Source of the DNA: an uncultured Granulosicoccus sp.
Lineage (GTDB): Bacteria > Pseudomonadota > Gammaproteobacteria > Granulosicoccales > Granulosicoccaceae
NCBI GenBank assembly: GCA_947495035.1
Contig: CANLXI010000028.1
Location: 26,935-90,934, forward strand
DNA length: 64,000 bases
Reading direction: 5' to 3'
In this document: positions 51,761-60,667 of the stretch, piece after piece
Position numbering within the stretch: the stretch's first letter is position 1
Layout of the letters: each line of letters opens with the position of its first letter
The notes under the pieces: model-generated
Told to the model about the DNA's origin: nothing
The model's database searches: none
Seen by the model: only the letters and a program-made list of their open reading frames with translations
Translations under genes and position numbers: made by a program

Positions 51761-52087
51761 GTTCGATTCCTACTGTGTTGGAGGGGATACAAGGCTGCGC
51801 ACTAGAACATGAGTGAGAGCATAACTCAAGTCGTATTGATACTGAATTGTTGCATCATCAGAAGGGCATGACAGGGTCGTGACGGCCCGGTTACCGCTGT
51901 GTGATGGCTCGGTTGCAAGCGTGTGAAACGAGTCGGGCTGGACGCCGAATCCGCATGGATGCGACCGGGGATGGCGACTGGCATGATGTCCGTTGCAAGC
52001 CCCTGCCATCCTCTGCGTTGTTCCACAGGGGCGGAAATCGCTTAGACTGAGCGGCAGGATCGAACATCACACCCGGAGATAAATATC
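51761..52087. other. divergent intergenic region between ugpB- and liv2-type operons
   Basis: 327 bases with no convincing gene. On the minus strand, facing ugpB, CTGTCAT (51874-51868) matches one half of a PHO box, but a second half at the normal four-base spacing is poor. CCCCTG and CAGGGG form an inverted repeat near 52000-52035. GGAGAT lies seven bases before the liv2 ATG. Confidence 0.4.
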
Positions 52088-53236
52088 ATGCTGAAACCAT
52101 CCGTCTGCGCGCTGAGCGTGTCCGCAGCGATCACCCTGGCAGCGGGCCTGCCTGCAGTGGCAGCGGCCGATCCGGTCAAGGTCGGCATGATCACGACGCT
52201 CTCGGGCGGGGGCTCCGGTCTGGGTATCGATGTGCGTGACGGCTTTCTGCTGGCCATTGGCGAGAACCCGGATGTCGAGGTGATCATCGAAGACGACCAG
52301 CGCAAACCGGATGTCGCCGTGCAGATTGCCGACAAGATGATTCAGTCCGACAAGGTCGATGTACTCACCGGCATCATCTTCTCCAATCTGGCCATGGCGG
52401 TGATTCCCGCAGCGGTCAATCAGGGCAAGTTCTACCTCTCGCCCAATGCCGGACCGTCGGCACTGGCGGGCAAGGGCTGTCACGAGAACTATTTCAACGT
52501 GGCCTGGCAGAATGACAATCTGCACGAAGCGGCCGGTGGCTACGCCAATGCCGAAGGGTTGAAGAATACCTTCATCCTTGCGCCGAACTACCCGGCAGGC
52601 AAGGACGCTCTGACGGGCTACAAGCGCTACTACGAAGGGGAGCTGGCCGGTGAGCTGTACAGCAAACTGGGCCAGACTGATTACGCGGCCGAAATTGCGC
52701 AGATTCGGGCATCAGACGCTGACAGTGTCTTCTTCTTTCTGCCCGGCGGCATGGGGATCAGCTTCATGAAGCAGTGGGACCAGTCGGACATCGATCTGCC
52801 GGTCATCGGACCTGCATTTTCGTTCGACCAGGGCATTCTGGGTGCCGTGGGCGAAGCAGCCCTGGGCGTGAAGAACACCTCGCAATGGTCGAAGGATCTG
52901 GACAACGAGGCCAACCAGGCCTTCGTCGCGGCGTTCGAGGCAAACCATGGTCGCCTGCCATCGCTGTATGCCTCGCAGGGCTACGATACCGGCAAATTGT
53001 TGCTCTCGGCCATGGCCAAGGCTGATGTCGATGATGCGGACGCCTTTCGGGCTGCTCTGGAAGAGGCGGATTTCGACTCCACCCGTGGCAGTTTTGCCTT
53101 TGACAACAGCCATCATCCCATCCAGGACATCTACGTGCGCGAGGTGGTCGCGGAAGGTGATGTGCTGACCAATCGCATCGTGTCGACCGCGCTGGAGCAG
53201 CATTCGAACGTCTATGCTGCCGACTGCAAGATGTAG
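52088..53236 (+). CDS. Liv-type ABC substrate-binding protein (liv2)
   Basis: A 382-residue type I periplasmic binding protein with a signal peptide ('SVCALSVSAAITLAAGLPAVAAA') and 'VKVGMITTLSGGGSGLGIDVRDGFLLAI'. The ligand loop 'YLSPNAGPSALAGKGCHENYFNVAWQNDN' resembles receptors for aromatic or other organic acids rather than for leucine. First gene of a complete five-gene importer operon. The alpha/beta hydrolase at the operon end supports a non-amino-acid ligand; this is inference. Confidence 0.9.
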   Translation: MLKPSVCALSVSAAITLAAGLPAVAAADPVKVGMITTLSGGGSGLGIDVRDGFLLAIGENPDVEVIIEDDQRKPDVAVQIADKMIQSDKVDVLTGIIFSNLAMAVIPAAVNQGKFYLSPNAGPSALAGKGCHENYFNVAWQNDNLHEAAGGYANAEGLKNTFILAPNYPAGKDALTGYKRYYEGELAGELYSKLGQTDYAAEIAQIRASDADSVFFFLPGGMGISFMKQWDQSDIDLPVIGPAFSFDQGILGAVGEAALGVKNTSQWSKDLDNEANQAFVAAFEANHGRLPSLYASQGYDTGKLLLSAMAKADVDDADAFRAALEEADFDSTRGSFAFDNSHHPIQDIYVREVVAEGDVLTNRIVSTALEQHSNVYAADCKM

Positions 53237-53273
53237 TCTGGTCTGAGACGGGCAGGTCTTTCATGGGCTGACC

Positions 53274-54197
53274 ATGAGTACGAGTCTTTTCATCGAACAG
53301 CTGCTCAACGGCCTGCAGTTCGGCGTCATGCTGTTTCTGATGTCGGCTGGTCTGACCCTGGTGTTCGGCGTCATGGGGCTGATCAATCTGGCTCATGGTT
53401 CGCTGTACATGGTGGGTGCGTTTGCCGCCGCGGCCGTGGCGGGATGGAGTGGTTCCTTCTGGCTGGGGCTGGTGGCCAGTCTGATGGCAGCCGCACTGGC
53501 CGGCGCCCTGGTGGAAATGGTGGTGCTGCGCCGACTCTATCAGCGAGATCATCTCGATCAGGTGCTGGCCACTTTCGCACTGATACTGATGTTCTCGGAA
53601 GGCACTCGCTGGCTGTTCGGAGCCTTTCCGCTGTATCTGGATGTACCCGAGATACTTGCCGGCTCTGTACATTTGCCGGTGATCGATATCGTCTATTCAC
53701 GCTACCGCCTGGCGATCATCGTTTGCGGGGTCGTGATCGCCTGCGCACTGTATCTGCTCATTGCCAGAACCCGTCTGGGTATCAGGATCAGGGCCGGGCA
53801 GAGCGATCGACAGATGATCGCGGCACTGGGCGTTGACATATCGACGTTGTATACGATCGTGTTTGCCCTGGGCGCAGCGCTTGCCGGTCTGGCCGGAGCG
53901 CTGGTGGGTGCCATACAATCGGTAGAGGTCGGCATGGGAGAGCCGGTGTTGATCCTGGCCTTCGTGGTCATTGTCATTGGCGGTATCGGCTCCATCAAGG
54001 GCGCGTTGATCGGCGCCATCATCGTGGGCCTGACCGATACCATGGGACGCTTTCTGCTGCCTGTGTTCTTTCGACAATTCCTGGACAATGCAGCGGCCAG
54101 CTCGGTGGGATCGGCTCTGGCCTCCATGCTCATCTACATCGTCATGGCCTTGATACTCATCATCAAACCGTCGGGTTTGTTCGGCAAGCCGGCATGA
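53274..54197 (+). CDS. Liv-type ABC permease LivH (liv2)
   Basis: A 307-residue permease: 'FGVMLFLMSAGLTLVFGVMGLINLAHGSLYMVGAF' is the LivH signature and 'GIRIRAGQSDRQMIAALGVDISTLYTIVFALG' the coupling region. It follows the binding-protein gene by 37 bases and overlaps livM by four. Confidence 0.93.
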   Translation: MSTSLFIEQLLNGLQFGVMLFLMSAGLTLVFGVMGLINLAHGSLYMVGAFAAAAVAGWSGSFWLGLVASLMAAALAGALVEMVVLRRLYQRDHLDQVLATFALILMFSEGTRWLFGAFPLYLDVPEILAGSVHLPVIDIVYSRYRLAIIVCGVVIACALYLLIARTRLGIRIRAGQSDRQMIAALGVDISTLYTIVFALGAALAGLAGALVGAIQSVEVGMGEPVLILAFVVIVIGGIGSIKGALIGAIIVGLTDTMGRFLLPVFFRQFLDNAAASSVGSALASMLIYIVMALILIIKPSGLFGKPA

Positions 54198-55177
54198 GTT
54201 CACGGGAATCGTCAATCAGCGTATTCTGTCTGCTGGCGCTGACTGGTGTGGCGTCGCTGGCCCTGTGGCTGGATGAGCCTTACATCATCACGCTGGCCAC
54301 CAAGGTCTGTATCCTGGGGATGGCGGGCGTCGGCCTGAACCTGGTCCTGGGTTATGGCGGACTGGTGTCATTCGGGCACGCCGCGTTTTTCGGCATCGGT
54401 GGCTATGTGGCGGGCATTCTGGCCAGCCATGCGCTGAACTTCGAACCCATCATGCAATCGCCCTGGCTGCTGGAAGGCACTACCCGCATGCTCGTCATCT
54501 GGCCGATTGCGGCGCTGGTCTGCGGTCTGTTTGCCTGGTTGATCGGTGCCCTGTCGCTGCGTACCAGCGGCGTGTATTTCATCATGATCACGCTGGCCTT
54601 TGCACAGATGATCTATTACTTTGCCATCAGTTGGCCCAGCTATGGTGGGGAGGACGGCTTGTCGGTCTATCTGCGCAGTACCTTTCCGGGGCTGAACACG
54701 ATGACAGGCATTCATTTCTTTGCCATTGCTCTTGTCTGGCTGATGCTGGCCATGGGCGTCTCAAGTCGCCTGGTGCAGTCCCGGTTCGGGCTGGCTTTGC
54801 AGGCTGCCAGGCAGAATCCGGTGCGGGTCTCGGCCGTCGGAATCTCCCCCTACAAGGTGCAGCTGACGGCATTCGTCATCTCCGGCATCATCACCGGCAT
54901 AGCCGGTGCCCTGTACACCGATCTGAATCGCTTCGTCAGTCCCTCGGTGCTGGGTTGGCATACCTCGGGCGAAATCATGGTGTTCGTGATCCTGGGTGGA
55001 GTGGCCAGACTGGCAGGGCCCGTCGTGGGAGCTGCTGTTTTCATCCTTCTCGAGCAGACGCTGGGTGGCTGGAGCGAGAACTGGCAGTTCTGGCTCGGTG
55101 CGGTGCTGGTCGTGGTCGTGCTCTACGGGCGCGGCGGTATCATCGGCCTGCTGGACCGGGGAGCTGCACGTGGCTGA
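54194..55177 (+). CDS. Liv-type ABC permease LivM (liv2)
   Basis: A 327-residue permease with 'GLNLVLGYGGLVSFGHAAFFGIGGYVAG' and 'SRFGLALQAARQNPVRVSAVGISPYKVQL', the LivM signatures. Normal family length, unlike the extended LivM of liv1. Its last codons overlap the livG start by eight bases. Confidence 0.93.
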   Translation: MSSRESSISVFCLLALTGVASLALWLDEPYIITLATKVCILGMAGVGLNLVLGYGGLVSFGHAAFFGIGGYVAGILASHALNFEPIMQSPWLLEGTTRMLVIWPIAALVCGLFAWLIGALSLRTSGVYFIMITLAFAQMIYYFAISWPSYGGEDGLSVYLRSTFPGLNTMTGIHFFAIALVWLMLAMGVSSRLVQSRFGLALQAARQNPVRVSAVGISPYKVQLTAFVISGIITGIAGALYTDLNRFVSPSVLGWHTSGEIMVFVILGGVARLAGPVVGAAVFILLEQTLGGWSENWQFWLGAVLVVVVLYGRGGIIGLLDRGAARG

Positions 55178-55967
55178 CAGTGTTGATCAGACTGGCGATG
55201 ATGCGCTGATCGAAGTGCGACATCTGTACAAGCGCTTTGGCGCCGTGAATGCCTGCGAGGATGTCTCGCTGGATTTGCGACGTGGCGAGATTCATGCCCT
55301 GATCGGCCCGAACGGTGCGGGCAAGTCGACCCTGATTCGACAGATCAGTGGCCAGTTGCGCCATGACAGTGGACAGATTCTGCTGGCTGGCAAGGACATC
55401 GGTGATCTGAGCATGACCGAACGGGCTCGCGCGGGACTGGCGCAAAGCTTCCAGGTATCGATGGTCATTCCCGAATTCTGCGTGCAGCAGAACGTGATGC
55501 TGGCAGTGCAGGGCAAGTCGGGCAGCACCTTCCGCTTCTTTGGCAGAGTCGATCGACAAACCGTCCTGATCGACAAGGCGCGCGATTTCCTGGCGCAGGT
55601 GGATCTGCTGGATCGAGCGTCGATCATCGCGGCCGAGCTCAGTCATGGTGAACGTCGCAAGCTCGAACTGTGCATGGCCCTGGCCATGGAGCCACGAGCC
55701 TTCATTCTGGATGAGCCCATGGCCGGTGTTGGTGCCGCGGGCTCCAGAGCGATGACCCGTCTGTTGGCTTCGTTGAAACTCAAGGCACCGGTGCTGCTGG
55801 TCGAACATGACATGGATGCGGTGTTCGCGCTGGCTGATCGCTTGTCGGTGCTGGTCTATGGGCGCATCATCGCAACCGGTACGGTTGCCGAGATTCGGCG
55901 GAACCCCGAGGTGCGTGAAGCCTACATGGGCAATGTCGATGAGCCTGAAAACGAGTCGCTCGAATGA
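55170..55967 (+). CDS. Liv-type ABC ATP-binding protein LivG (liv2)
   Basis: A 265-residue ATPase from the GTG at 55170: Walker A 'GPNGAGKST', signature 'LSHGERRKLELCMALAM' (Gly-Gly of LSGG replaced by His-Gly, common in LivG), Walker B 'AFILDEPMAGV' and H-loop 'LVEHDMD'. GGGGAG six to seven bases upstream supports this start; the open frame to 54996 is a shadow of livM. It overlaps livM and livF. Confidence 0.92.
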   Translation: MADSVDQTGDDALIEVRHLYKRFGAVNACEDVSLDLRRGEIHALIGPNGAGKSTLIRQISGQLRHDSGQILLAGKDIGDLSMTERARAGLAQSFQVSMVIPEFCVQQNVMLAVQGKSGSTFRFFGRVDRQTVLIDKARDFLAQVDLLDRASIIAAELSHGERRKLELCMALAMEPRAFILDEPMAGVGAAGSRAMTRLLASLKLKAPVLLVEHDMDAVFALADRLSVLVYGRIIATGTVAEIRRNPEVREAYMGNVDEPENESLE

Positions 55968-56653
55968 ACTGCTTGCTGGACGTCGGTGAACTACAAGCCT
56001 GGTATGGGCTGACTCAGGTTCTGTTCAACGTCGACTTGCGTATCGAGCAAGGGCAGGTCGTGTCACTCATGGGGCGCAATGGCATGGGTAAATCCTCGAC
56101 CATCAACGCCATCTGCGCAATGGTTGACAGGCGTGAAGGTCGGATCGACATGCAGGGAAAATCCATCATGGCTCTGCCCTCGCACCGGATCGCGCAGGCC
56201 GGTATAGGGCTGGTACCCGAAGGGCGCCGGGTGTTTGCCAATCTGAGTGTGCGGGAAAATCTCGTGGCGGCAGCGACCCGAGGCGAATGGGATCTGGCTC
56301 GAGTCTACCGACTGTTTCCGCGGCTGGAGGAACGCCACAGTCAGTCCGCTGCCACACTCTCCGGTGGCGAGCAGCAGATGCTGGTCATCGGCAGAGCCCT
56401 CATGACCAATCCGCGTCTGCTGATTCTGGATGAAGCCACCGAGGGCCTGGCTCCGATCATTCGTCAGGAGATCTGGGCTGCCATCCGCGCCTTGAAGGCC
56501 AACGGCATGTCGATCCTGCTGGTGGACAAGACCGTGCGTGAATTGTTGAGTGTGGCAGATCACTGCTTTATTCTGGAGAAGGGGGCGACCATCTGGTCGG
56601 GGCGCCCGGAACAATTGAGCACGGAAATCGCAGATAGTCATCTGGGCGTCTGA
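55964..56653 (+). CDS. Liv-type ABC ATP-binding protein LivF (liv2)
   Basis: A 229-residue ATPase with a slightly unusual Walker A 'GRNGMGKSS' (frequent in LivF), signature 'LSGGEQQMLVIGRAL', Walker B 'LLILDEATEGL' and 'LLVDKTVREL' in place of the H-loop. The DEATEGLAP form is typical of LivF. ATGA overlap with livG. Confidence 0.93.
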   Translation: MNCLLDVGELQAWYGLTQVLFNVDLRIEQGQVVSLMGRNGMGKSSTINAICAMVDRREGRIDMQGKSIMALPSHRIAQAGIGLVPEGRRVFANLSVRENLVAAATRGEWDLARVYRLFPRLEERHSQSAATLSGGEQQMLVIGRALMTNPRLLILDEATEGLAPIIRQEIWAAIRALKANGMSILLVDKTVRELLSVADHCFILEKGATIWSGRPEQLSTEIADSHLGV

Positions 56654-56688
56654 CAGGTGGCTTTCCGTCAACAAGCAACGAGTCGAAC

Positions 56689-57531
56689 ATGCCTGAATTT
56701 TCCAACACGGCCTTCATAGACTGGCCAGACGCCTTTGAAAACGGCGCCTATATTCCCGGTGCTGCCGAGATGCCGGCACAATGGGCTCGTGATTCACAGG
56801 CCTTGCGCGATCAGCTGTCTGCCGCAGGCCGACTGGATGCAGACATTGCCTACGGCAGCGATGTCAGGCAATGTCTGGATATCGCCAGACCGGAAGGCCA
56901 GTCGCAAGGACTGGTGGTGATCGTGCATGGCGGTTACTGGCACAAATTCGACAAGAGCCTGTGGACGTTTCTGGCAAGGGGCTGCCTGGCTCGTGGCTGG
57001 AGCGTGGCTCTGCCGTCCTACCGCCTGGCACCGAGCGTCGCGATGGCAGAGATAACGCAGGATATCGTCGATGCTGTCACCTTTGCCTCGCAACGGGTAG
57101 AAGGACCCATCCGGCTGACGGGCCATTCGGCAGGGGGACACCTGGTGACTCGCATGCTGAACGAGGATGTGCCGTTGGCATCGTCGATCCTGCAGCGTAT
57201 GGTGCAGGTGGTACCGATCAGCGGAATCTACGATCTGCGTCCCTTGCTGGCGCATCCGATGAACGAGGCACTGCGGCTGGACATGGACCAGGCAACGGCC
57301 GAGAGCCCTGCCTTGCATGCCCCTCGAACAGGCACGCCTCTGACGCTCTGGGTGGGGGCGGAGGAAAGACCTGAGTTTCTTCGCCAGACGCGACTGCTGT
57401 GTGAGAGATGGAGTGCACAGCTGCCCGACACCCGGGGTATCTACGAGCCAGGCAAGAATCACTTCAGCGTGATTGACGCTCTGGCAGAGACTGACAGTCC
57501 ACTGACCGAGTGTCTGTTGCAATCAGTCTGA
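56689..57531 (+). CDS. alpha/beta hydrolase, arylformamidase-like
   Basis: A 280-residue esterase/lipase-fold protein. The oxyanion-hole motif 'HGGYW' around residue 83, the nucleophile elbow 'GHSAGG' and the late histidine 'KNHFSVID' match KynB-like/kynurenine-formamidase and carboxylesterase families. No signal peptide. It follows livF by 35 bases on the same strand, so it probably hydrolyses the compound imported by liv2 or a derivative (an amide or ester). The exact substrate is not evident. Confidence 0.85.
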   Translation: MPEFSNTAFIDWPDAFENGAYIPGAAEMPAQWARDSQALRDQLSAAGRLDADIAYGSDVRQCLDIARPEGQSQGLVVIVHGGYWHKFDKSLWTFLARGCLARGWSVALPSYRLAPSVAMAEITQDIVDAVTFASQRVEGPIRLTGHSAGGHLVTRMLNEDVPLASSILQRMVQVVPISGIYDLRPLLAHPMNEALRLDMDQATAESPALHAPRTGTPLTLWVGAEERPEFLRQTRLLCERWSAQLPDTRGIYEPGKNHFSVIDALAETDSPLTECLLQSV

Positions 57532-57583
57532 GCTTCGACAGGCAACCAACCTTTTTCCAACCTTGACGGTTTATCAATGGGGT

Positions 57584-57606
57584 ATTGCGAACCAGTGATT
57601 CGCAAT
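57584..57606. promoter_or_regulatory. operator-like inverted repeat upstream of the aldehyde dehydrogenase
   Basis: ATTGCGAA and TTCGCAAT are perfect 8-bp inverted repeats around the 7-base spacer CCAGTGA, a 23-base dyad typical of dimeric regulators. TTGACG at 57563-57568 could be a -35 box placing the dyad over the -10 region. It ends 32 bases before the GTG start. The GAF-domain regulator downstream is one candidate ligand. Confidence 0.6.
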
Positions 57607-57638
57607 TCGACCATAACAAGACTGACGAGGAAGGAAGA

Positions 57639-59159
57639 GTGATATACGCAGATCCCAATACCGAAGGTGCCGTGGTCAATTTCCGGCAGCGTTACGACAA
57701 CTATATCGGCGGCGAATGGGTTGCACCGGTCGCCGAGCAGTATTTCGACAATGTCTCACCGGTCAACGGCAAGGTCTTCTGTCAGGTGGCTCGTTCGGAT
57801 GGCGCCGATGTCGATCTGGCACTGGATGCGGCCCATGCTGCTCGTGAAGCCTGGGGCAAGATGTCGGTAACCGCCCGTTCGAACATCCTGTTGAAGATCG
57901 CCGACCGCATCGAACAGAATCTGGAGATTCTGGCCGTGGCCGAGACCTGGGACAATGGCAAGGCGGTGCGCGAAACCCTGAATGCCGATGTGCCGCTGGC
58001 CGCGGATCATTTTCGCTATTTCGCCAGTTGCATGCGCGCTCAGGAAGGCAGTATCGGTGAAATAGACAACAATACGGTGGCTTATCATTTTCATGAGCCT
58101 CTGGGTGTTGTCGGGCAGATCATCCCCTGGAATTTCCCTTTGTTGATGGCTGCCTGGAAATTGGCTCCGGCACTGGCCGCCGGCAACTGTGTGGTACTCA
58201 AGCCGGCCGAGCAGACGCCGGCATCGATTCTGGTGTTCATGGATATCATCGGCGATCTGCTGCCGCCGGGTGTTCTCAATATCGTCAACGGCTATGGCAA
58301 GGAGGTCGGCAATGCGCTGGCCACCAGCAAGCGCATTGCAAAGATTGCCTTCACAGGTTCCACCCCGACGGGTTCTCACATTCTCAAATGTGCCGCCGAG
58401 AACATCATCCCCTCGACTGTCGAACTGGGTGGCAAGTCGCCCAATGTGTATTTCGAGGACATTCTTGACCAGGAAGACGAATTCATCAGCAAATGCGTGG
58501 AAGGCGCGGTGCTGGCCTTCTTCAATCAGGGAGAGGTCTGCACCTGTCCGTCCCGATTGCTGGTACAGGAGTCCATCTACGAACGATTCATCGCCATGGT
58601 CATTGAACGGGCCGGTCAGATCAAGCGAGGCAATCCGCTGGATACCGATGTAATGGTGGGTGCTCAGGCGTCCGCGCAGCAGTACGACAAGATTCTCGGC
58701 TACATCAGGATCGGCAAGGAGGAAGGCGCCGAAGTGCTGATCGGCGGCGATGTCGAGAGCATGGACGAGCAGCTCGGATCAGGCTTCTATGTGCAACCGA
58801 CCTTGCTCAAGGGCACCAATGACATGCGAGTGTTTCAGGAAGAGATCTTCGGTCCGGTCATTTCGGTAACCACCTTCAAGGACGAAGCCGAAGCCCTGGC
58901 AATTGCCAATGACAGTGAGTTCGGTCTGGGTGCCGGTGTGTGGACACGTGACATGAATCTGTCCTACCGCATGGGGCGTGGCATTGAGGCAGGACGCGTC
59001 TGGACCAATTGTTATCACCACTACCCGGCGCATGCCGCTTTTGGTGGTTACAAGAAATCAGGCGTCGGCCGTGAGAATCACAAGATGATGCTCGATCACT
59101 ATCAGCAAACCAAGAATCTGCTGGTGAGCTATGACATCAATCCGATGGGTTTCTTCTGA
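57639..59159 (+). CDS. exaC: NAD-dependent aldehyde dehydrogenase, ExaC/AldB type
   Basis: A 506-residue aldehyde dehydrogenase starting at GTG 57639, which has GAGGAAGGAAGA directly upstream; the frame is open to 57585 but lacks support there. 'PWNFPLLMAAWKLAPALAAGN', 'FTGSTPTG', general base Glu in 'VELGGKSP' and nucleophile Cys ~301 in 'GEVCTCPSR' are all present. The length and 'FHEPLGVVGQIIPWN' match acetaldehyde dehydrogenases linked to ethanol oxidation (ExaC, AldB, AcoD). It oxidises acetaldehyde or chloroacetaldehyde to acetate. A GAF-type regulator gene, converging from the right, probably controls it. Confidence 0.93.
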   Translation: MIYADPNTEGAVVNFRQRYDNYIGGEWVAPVAEQYFDNVSPVNGKVFCQVARSDGADVDLALDAAHAAREAWGKMSVTARSNILLKIADRIEQNLEILAVAETWDNGKAVRETLNADVPLAADHFRYFASCMRAQEGSIGEIDNNTVAYHFHEPLGVVGQIIPWNFPLLMAAWKLAPALAAGNCVVLKPAEQTPASILVFMDIIGDLLPPGVLNIVNGYGKEVGNALATSKRIAKIAFTGSTPTGSHILKCAAENIIPSTVELGGKSPNVYFEDILDQEDEFISKCVEGAVLAFFNQGEVCTCPSRLLVQESIYERFIAMVIERAGQIKRGNPLDTDVMVGAQASAQQYDKILGYIRIGKEEGAEVLIGGDVESMDEQLGSGFYVQPTLLKGTNDMRVFQEEIFGPVISVTTFKDEAEALAIANDSEFGLGAGVWTRDMNLSYRMGRGIEAGRVWTNCYHHYPAHAAFGGYKKSGVGRENHKMMLDHYQQTKNLLVSYDINPMGFF

Positions 59160-59189
59160 TATTTCCGATGAGGCAGGTTTGACATGAGT

Positions 59190-59230
59190 GGTTCGAGGTC
59201 GCTGTCCGACAGGGCAGTGGGCCTCGAACC
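59190..59230. terminator. inverted repeat after the aldehyde dehydrogenase gene
   Basis: GGTTCGAGG (59190-59198) and CCTCGAACC (59222-59230) pair perfectly over 9 bp; CTGTC/GACAG inside the loop gives a second small stem. It lies 31 bases after the stop codon, between convergent genes, so it may be a 3' end structure for one or both. Confidence 0.45.
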
Positions 59231-59357
59231 GCTACAGCACTGCATTCTCGAGGCATGCCGGTTTACGAGCAGACTTCCATGGTGGACGGTGGACGGTTGC
59301 TTTCGGCCCCGCCTGTCGTGTGCCGCCGGCCAGGCGATGGTCACGGAACAGGCTGGC

Positions 59358-60509
59358 TCAAGTCAACAATGCCATCAACCTTTCACGGACAGGTGCACTG
59401 CCGGCCAGACCCTTGTGCAGCTTGCCGATGAGCAGAGACGTGTCGTCGCAGTGCTCCAGCGAGCGCACCATCAGAGCATCGATACAGCGTCGCCATTCCT
59501 CGAGTTCCGGGGCAAGCGATTCGGTGATCAGCGAGCCACGATACAGGCGCATGGCCCGATCGTTGTCCCTGGCCTGCAGGGCCGTCCAGATTTCGATGAA
59601 ATCAGCGAAGACGTCTACCTGAAGTCGGTAGGGGCGAGAACCGATGTTGCCGACGAGCAGTGCACGCAAACGTGACAGTTCGGCCTTGAGCGTGGAAGTG
59701 GAGACGGGAGAGTCACCATACAGCGCGGCATGCAACTGGCTCAGCGTCAAGCCTTGCGGATTGAGTGCCAGCAGACAGAGAATTTCCAGTTGTCGCATCG
59801 ACACTGCCAGGGTCTTGCCTCTGAAGATCACACGAGCCTGACCCAGGGCGTGGATCTCCAGTTCTGCACGAGGTGCTTCTGCCGGCAGCCGGGATGCAAT
59901 GGAATTGGCAATGCCGGCAACGGCAGCCTGCCCCATGTGAGTATAGTGTTCCCAGGTGGTCGACATGTCGAGAACCCCCAGACATTCGCGAGTCTGTGGG
60001 TGAATGATCGGAGCAGCGTAACAGACCCAGTCACGAACCGAAGACAGGAAGTGTTCGGATGAAAAGACGGTAACCGGCCGACGCAATTCCAGCGACAGGC
60101 CTACAGCATTGGTACCGGCCGAAGACTCATCCCAGATCCCGCCTGCCCGGAAATTGACCGATTCGGCCTTGGGGCGCATGAAGCTGCTGGCACTGGTCCA
60201 CAGCAAGTGTCCACTGGTATCCGCGATGGCGGCGACCATCTCTCCTTCATGCACCAGTTGGTCCATGTTCTCACGCTCTGCCAGGGTTGCCCGGTACAGG
60301 GGAGAATCATGCCATTGATGCCGTGTCAGGTAATCATCGGCAACCGGTGCCACCATGGTCTGCCGGGACAGACGGCGTGTGCTGCGTTGCCAGGATTCCA
60401 TGATGTCCCGATTGACAGCCTCGGCCGCCGTGAGTTGCTTGCCCGACAGAAAGCTGTCCCACTGCGTTTCGATGCGGTTCCTGCGTTGGCACAAAGCCCT
60501 GACAGACAT
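59358..60509 (-). CDS. GAF-domain transcriptional regulator (AcoR-like N-terminus, winged-helix C-terminus)
   Basis: About 383 residues. The N-terminal region 'IMESWQRSTRR' and the GAF-type sensor (residues ~75-220, 'GIWDESSAGTNAVGLSLELRRPVTVFSSEHF') are like AcoR, the activator of acetoin/ethanol genes. The central AAA+ sigma54 domain of AcoR is missing. Instead a C-terminal winged-helix-like segment ('MRQLEILCLLALNPQGLTLSQLHAALYGDSPVSTSTLKAELSRLRALL') is followed by a helical tail. Start 60509 has AGGGG six bases upstream; the frame extends to 60539. Likely regulator of the adjacent aldehyde dehydrogenase. Confidence 0.87.
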   Translation of the reverse strand: MSVRALCQRRNRIETQWDSFLSGKQLTAAEAVNRDIMESWQRSTRRLSRQTMVAPVADDYLTRHQWHDSPLYRATLAERENMDQLVHEGEMVAAIADTSGHLLWTSASSFMRPKAESVNFRAGGIWDESSAGTNAVGLSLELRRPVTVFSSEHFLSSVRDWVCYAAPIIHPQTRECLGVLDMSTTWEHYTHMGQAAVAGIANSIASRLPAEAPRAELEIHALGQARVIFRGKTLAVSMRQLEILCLLALNPQGLTLSQLHAALYGDSPVSTSTLKAELSRLRALLVGNIGSRPYRLQVDVFADFIEIWTALQARDNDRAMRLYRGSLITESLAPELEEWRRCIDALMVRSLEHCDDTSLLIGKLHKGLAGSAPVRERLMALLT

Positions 60510-60667
60510 TCGATTTCCCCTGAGCCTGGCGGTATGCACGCCGGACGTTGCGCTCCGGGGTGCTCGGTAGTCAGGCAGGGCGTGGTCTACCCCCTGTATC
60601 GGACTGGTTGCCGATTCGACCTGACTCGAGCATGGACGCTAGCATGTCTTTCGGGGTTCGCCTATTC

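Noticed and set aside
51868..51874. PHO box for the ugp-type operon
   Set aside because: One half (CTGTCAT, minus strand) matches, but the second half at the required spacing matches only four of seven bases.
54996..55169. N-terminal extension of livG (liv2)
   Set aside because: The stretch overlaps livM in another frame and lacks ATPase homology; GTG 55170 has a strong ribosome-binding site.
59190..59230. tRNA-like fold suggested by GGTTCGAGG next to an inverted repeat
   Set aside because: GTTCGA resembles a T-loop, but there is no acceptor stem, anticodon arm or terminal pairing of the right size.
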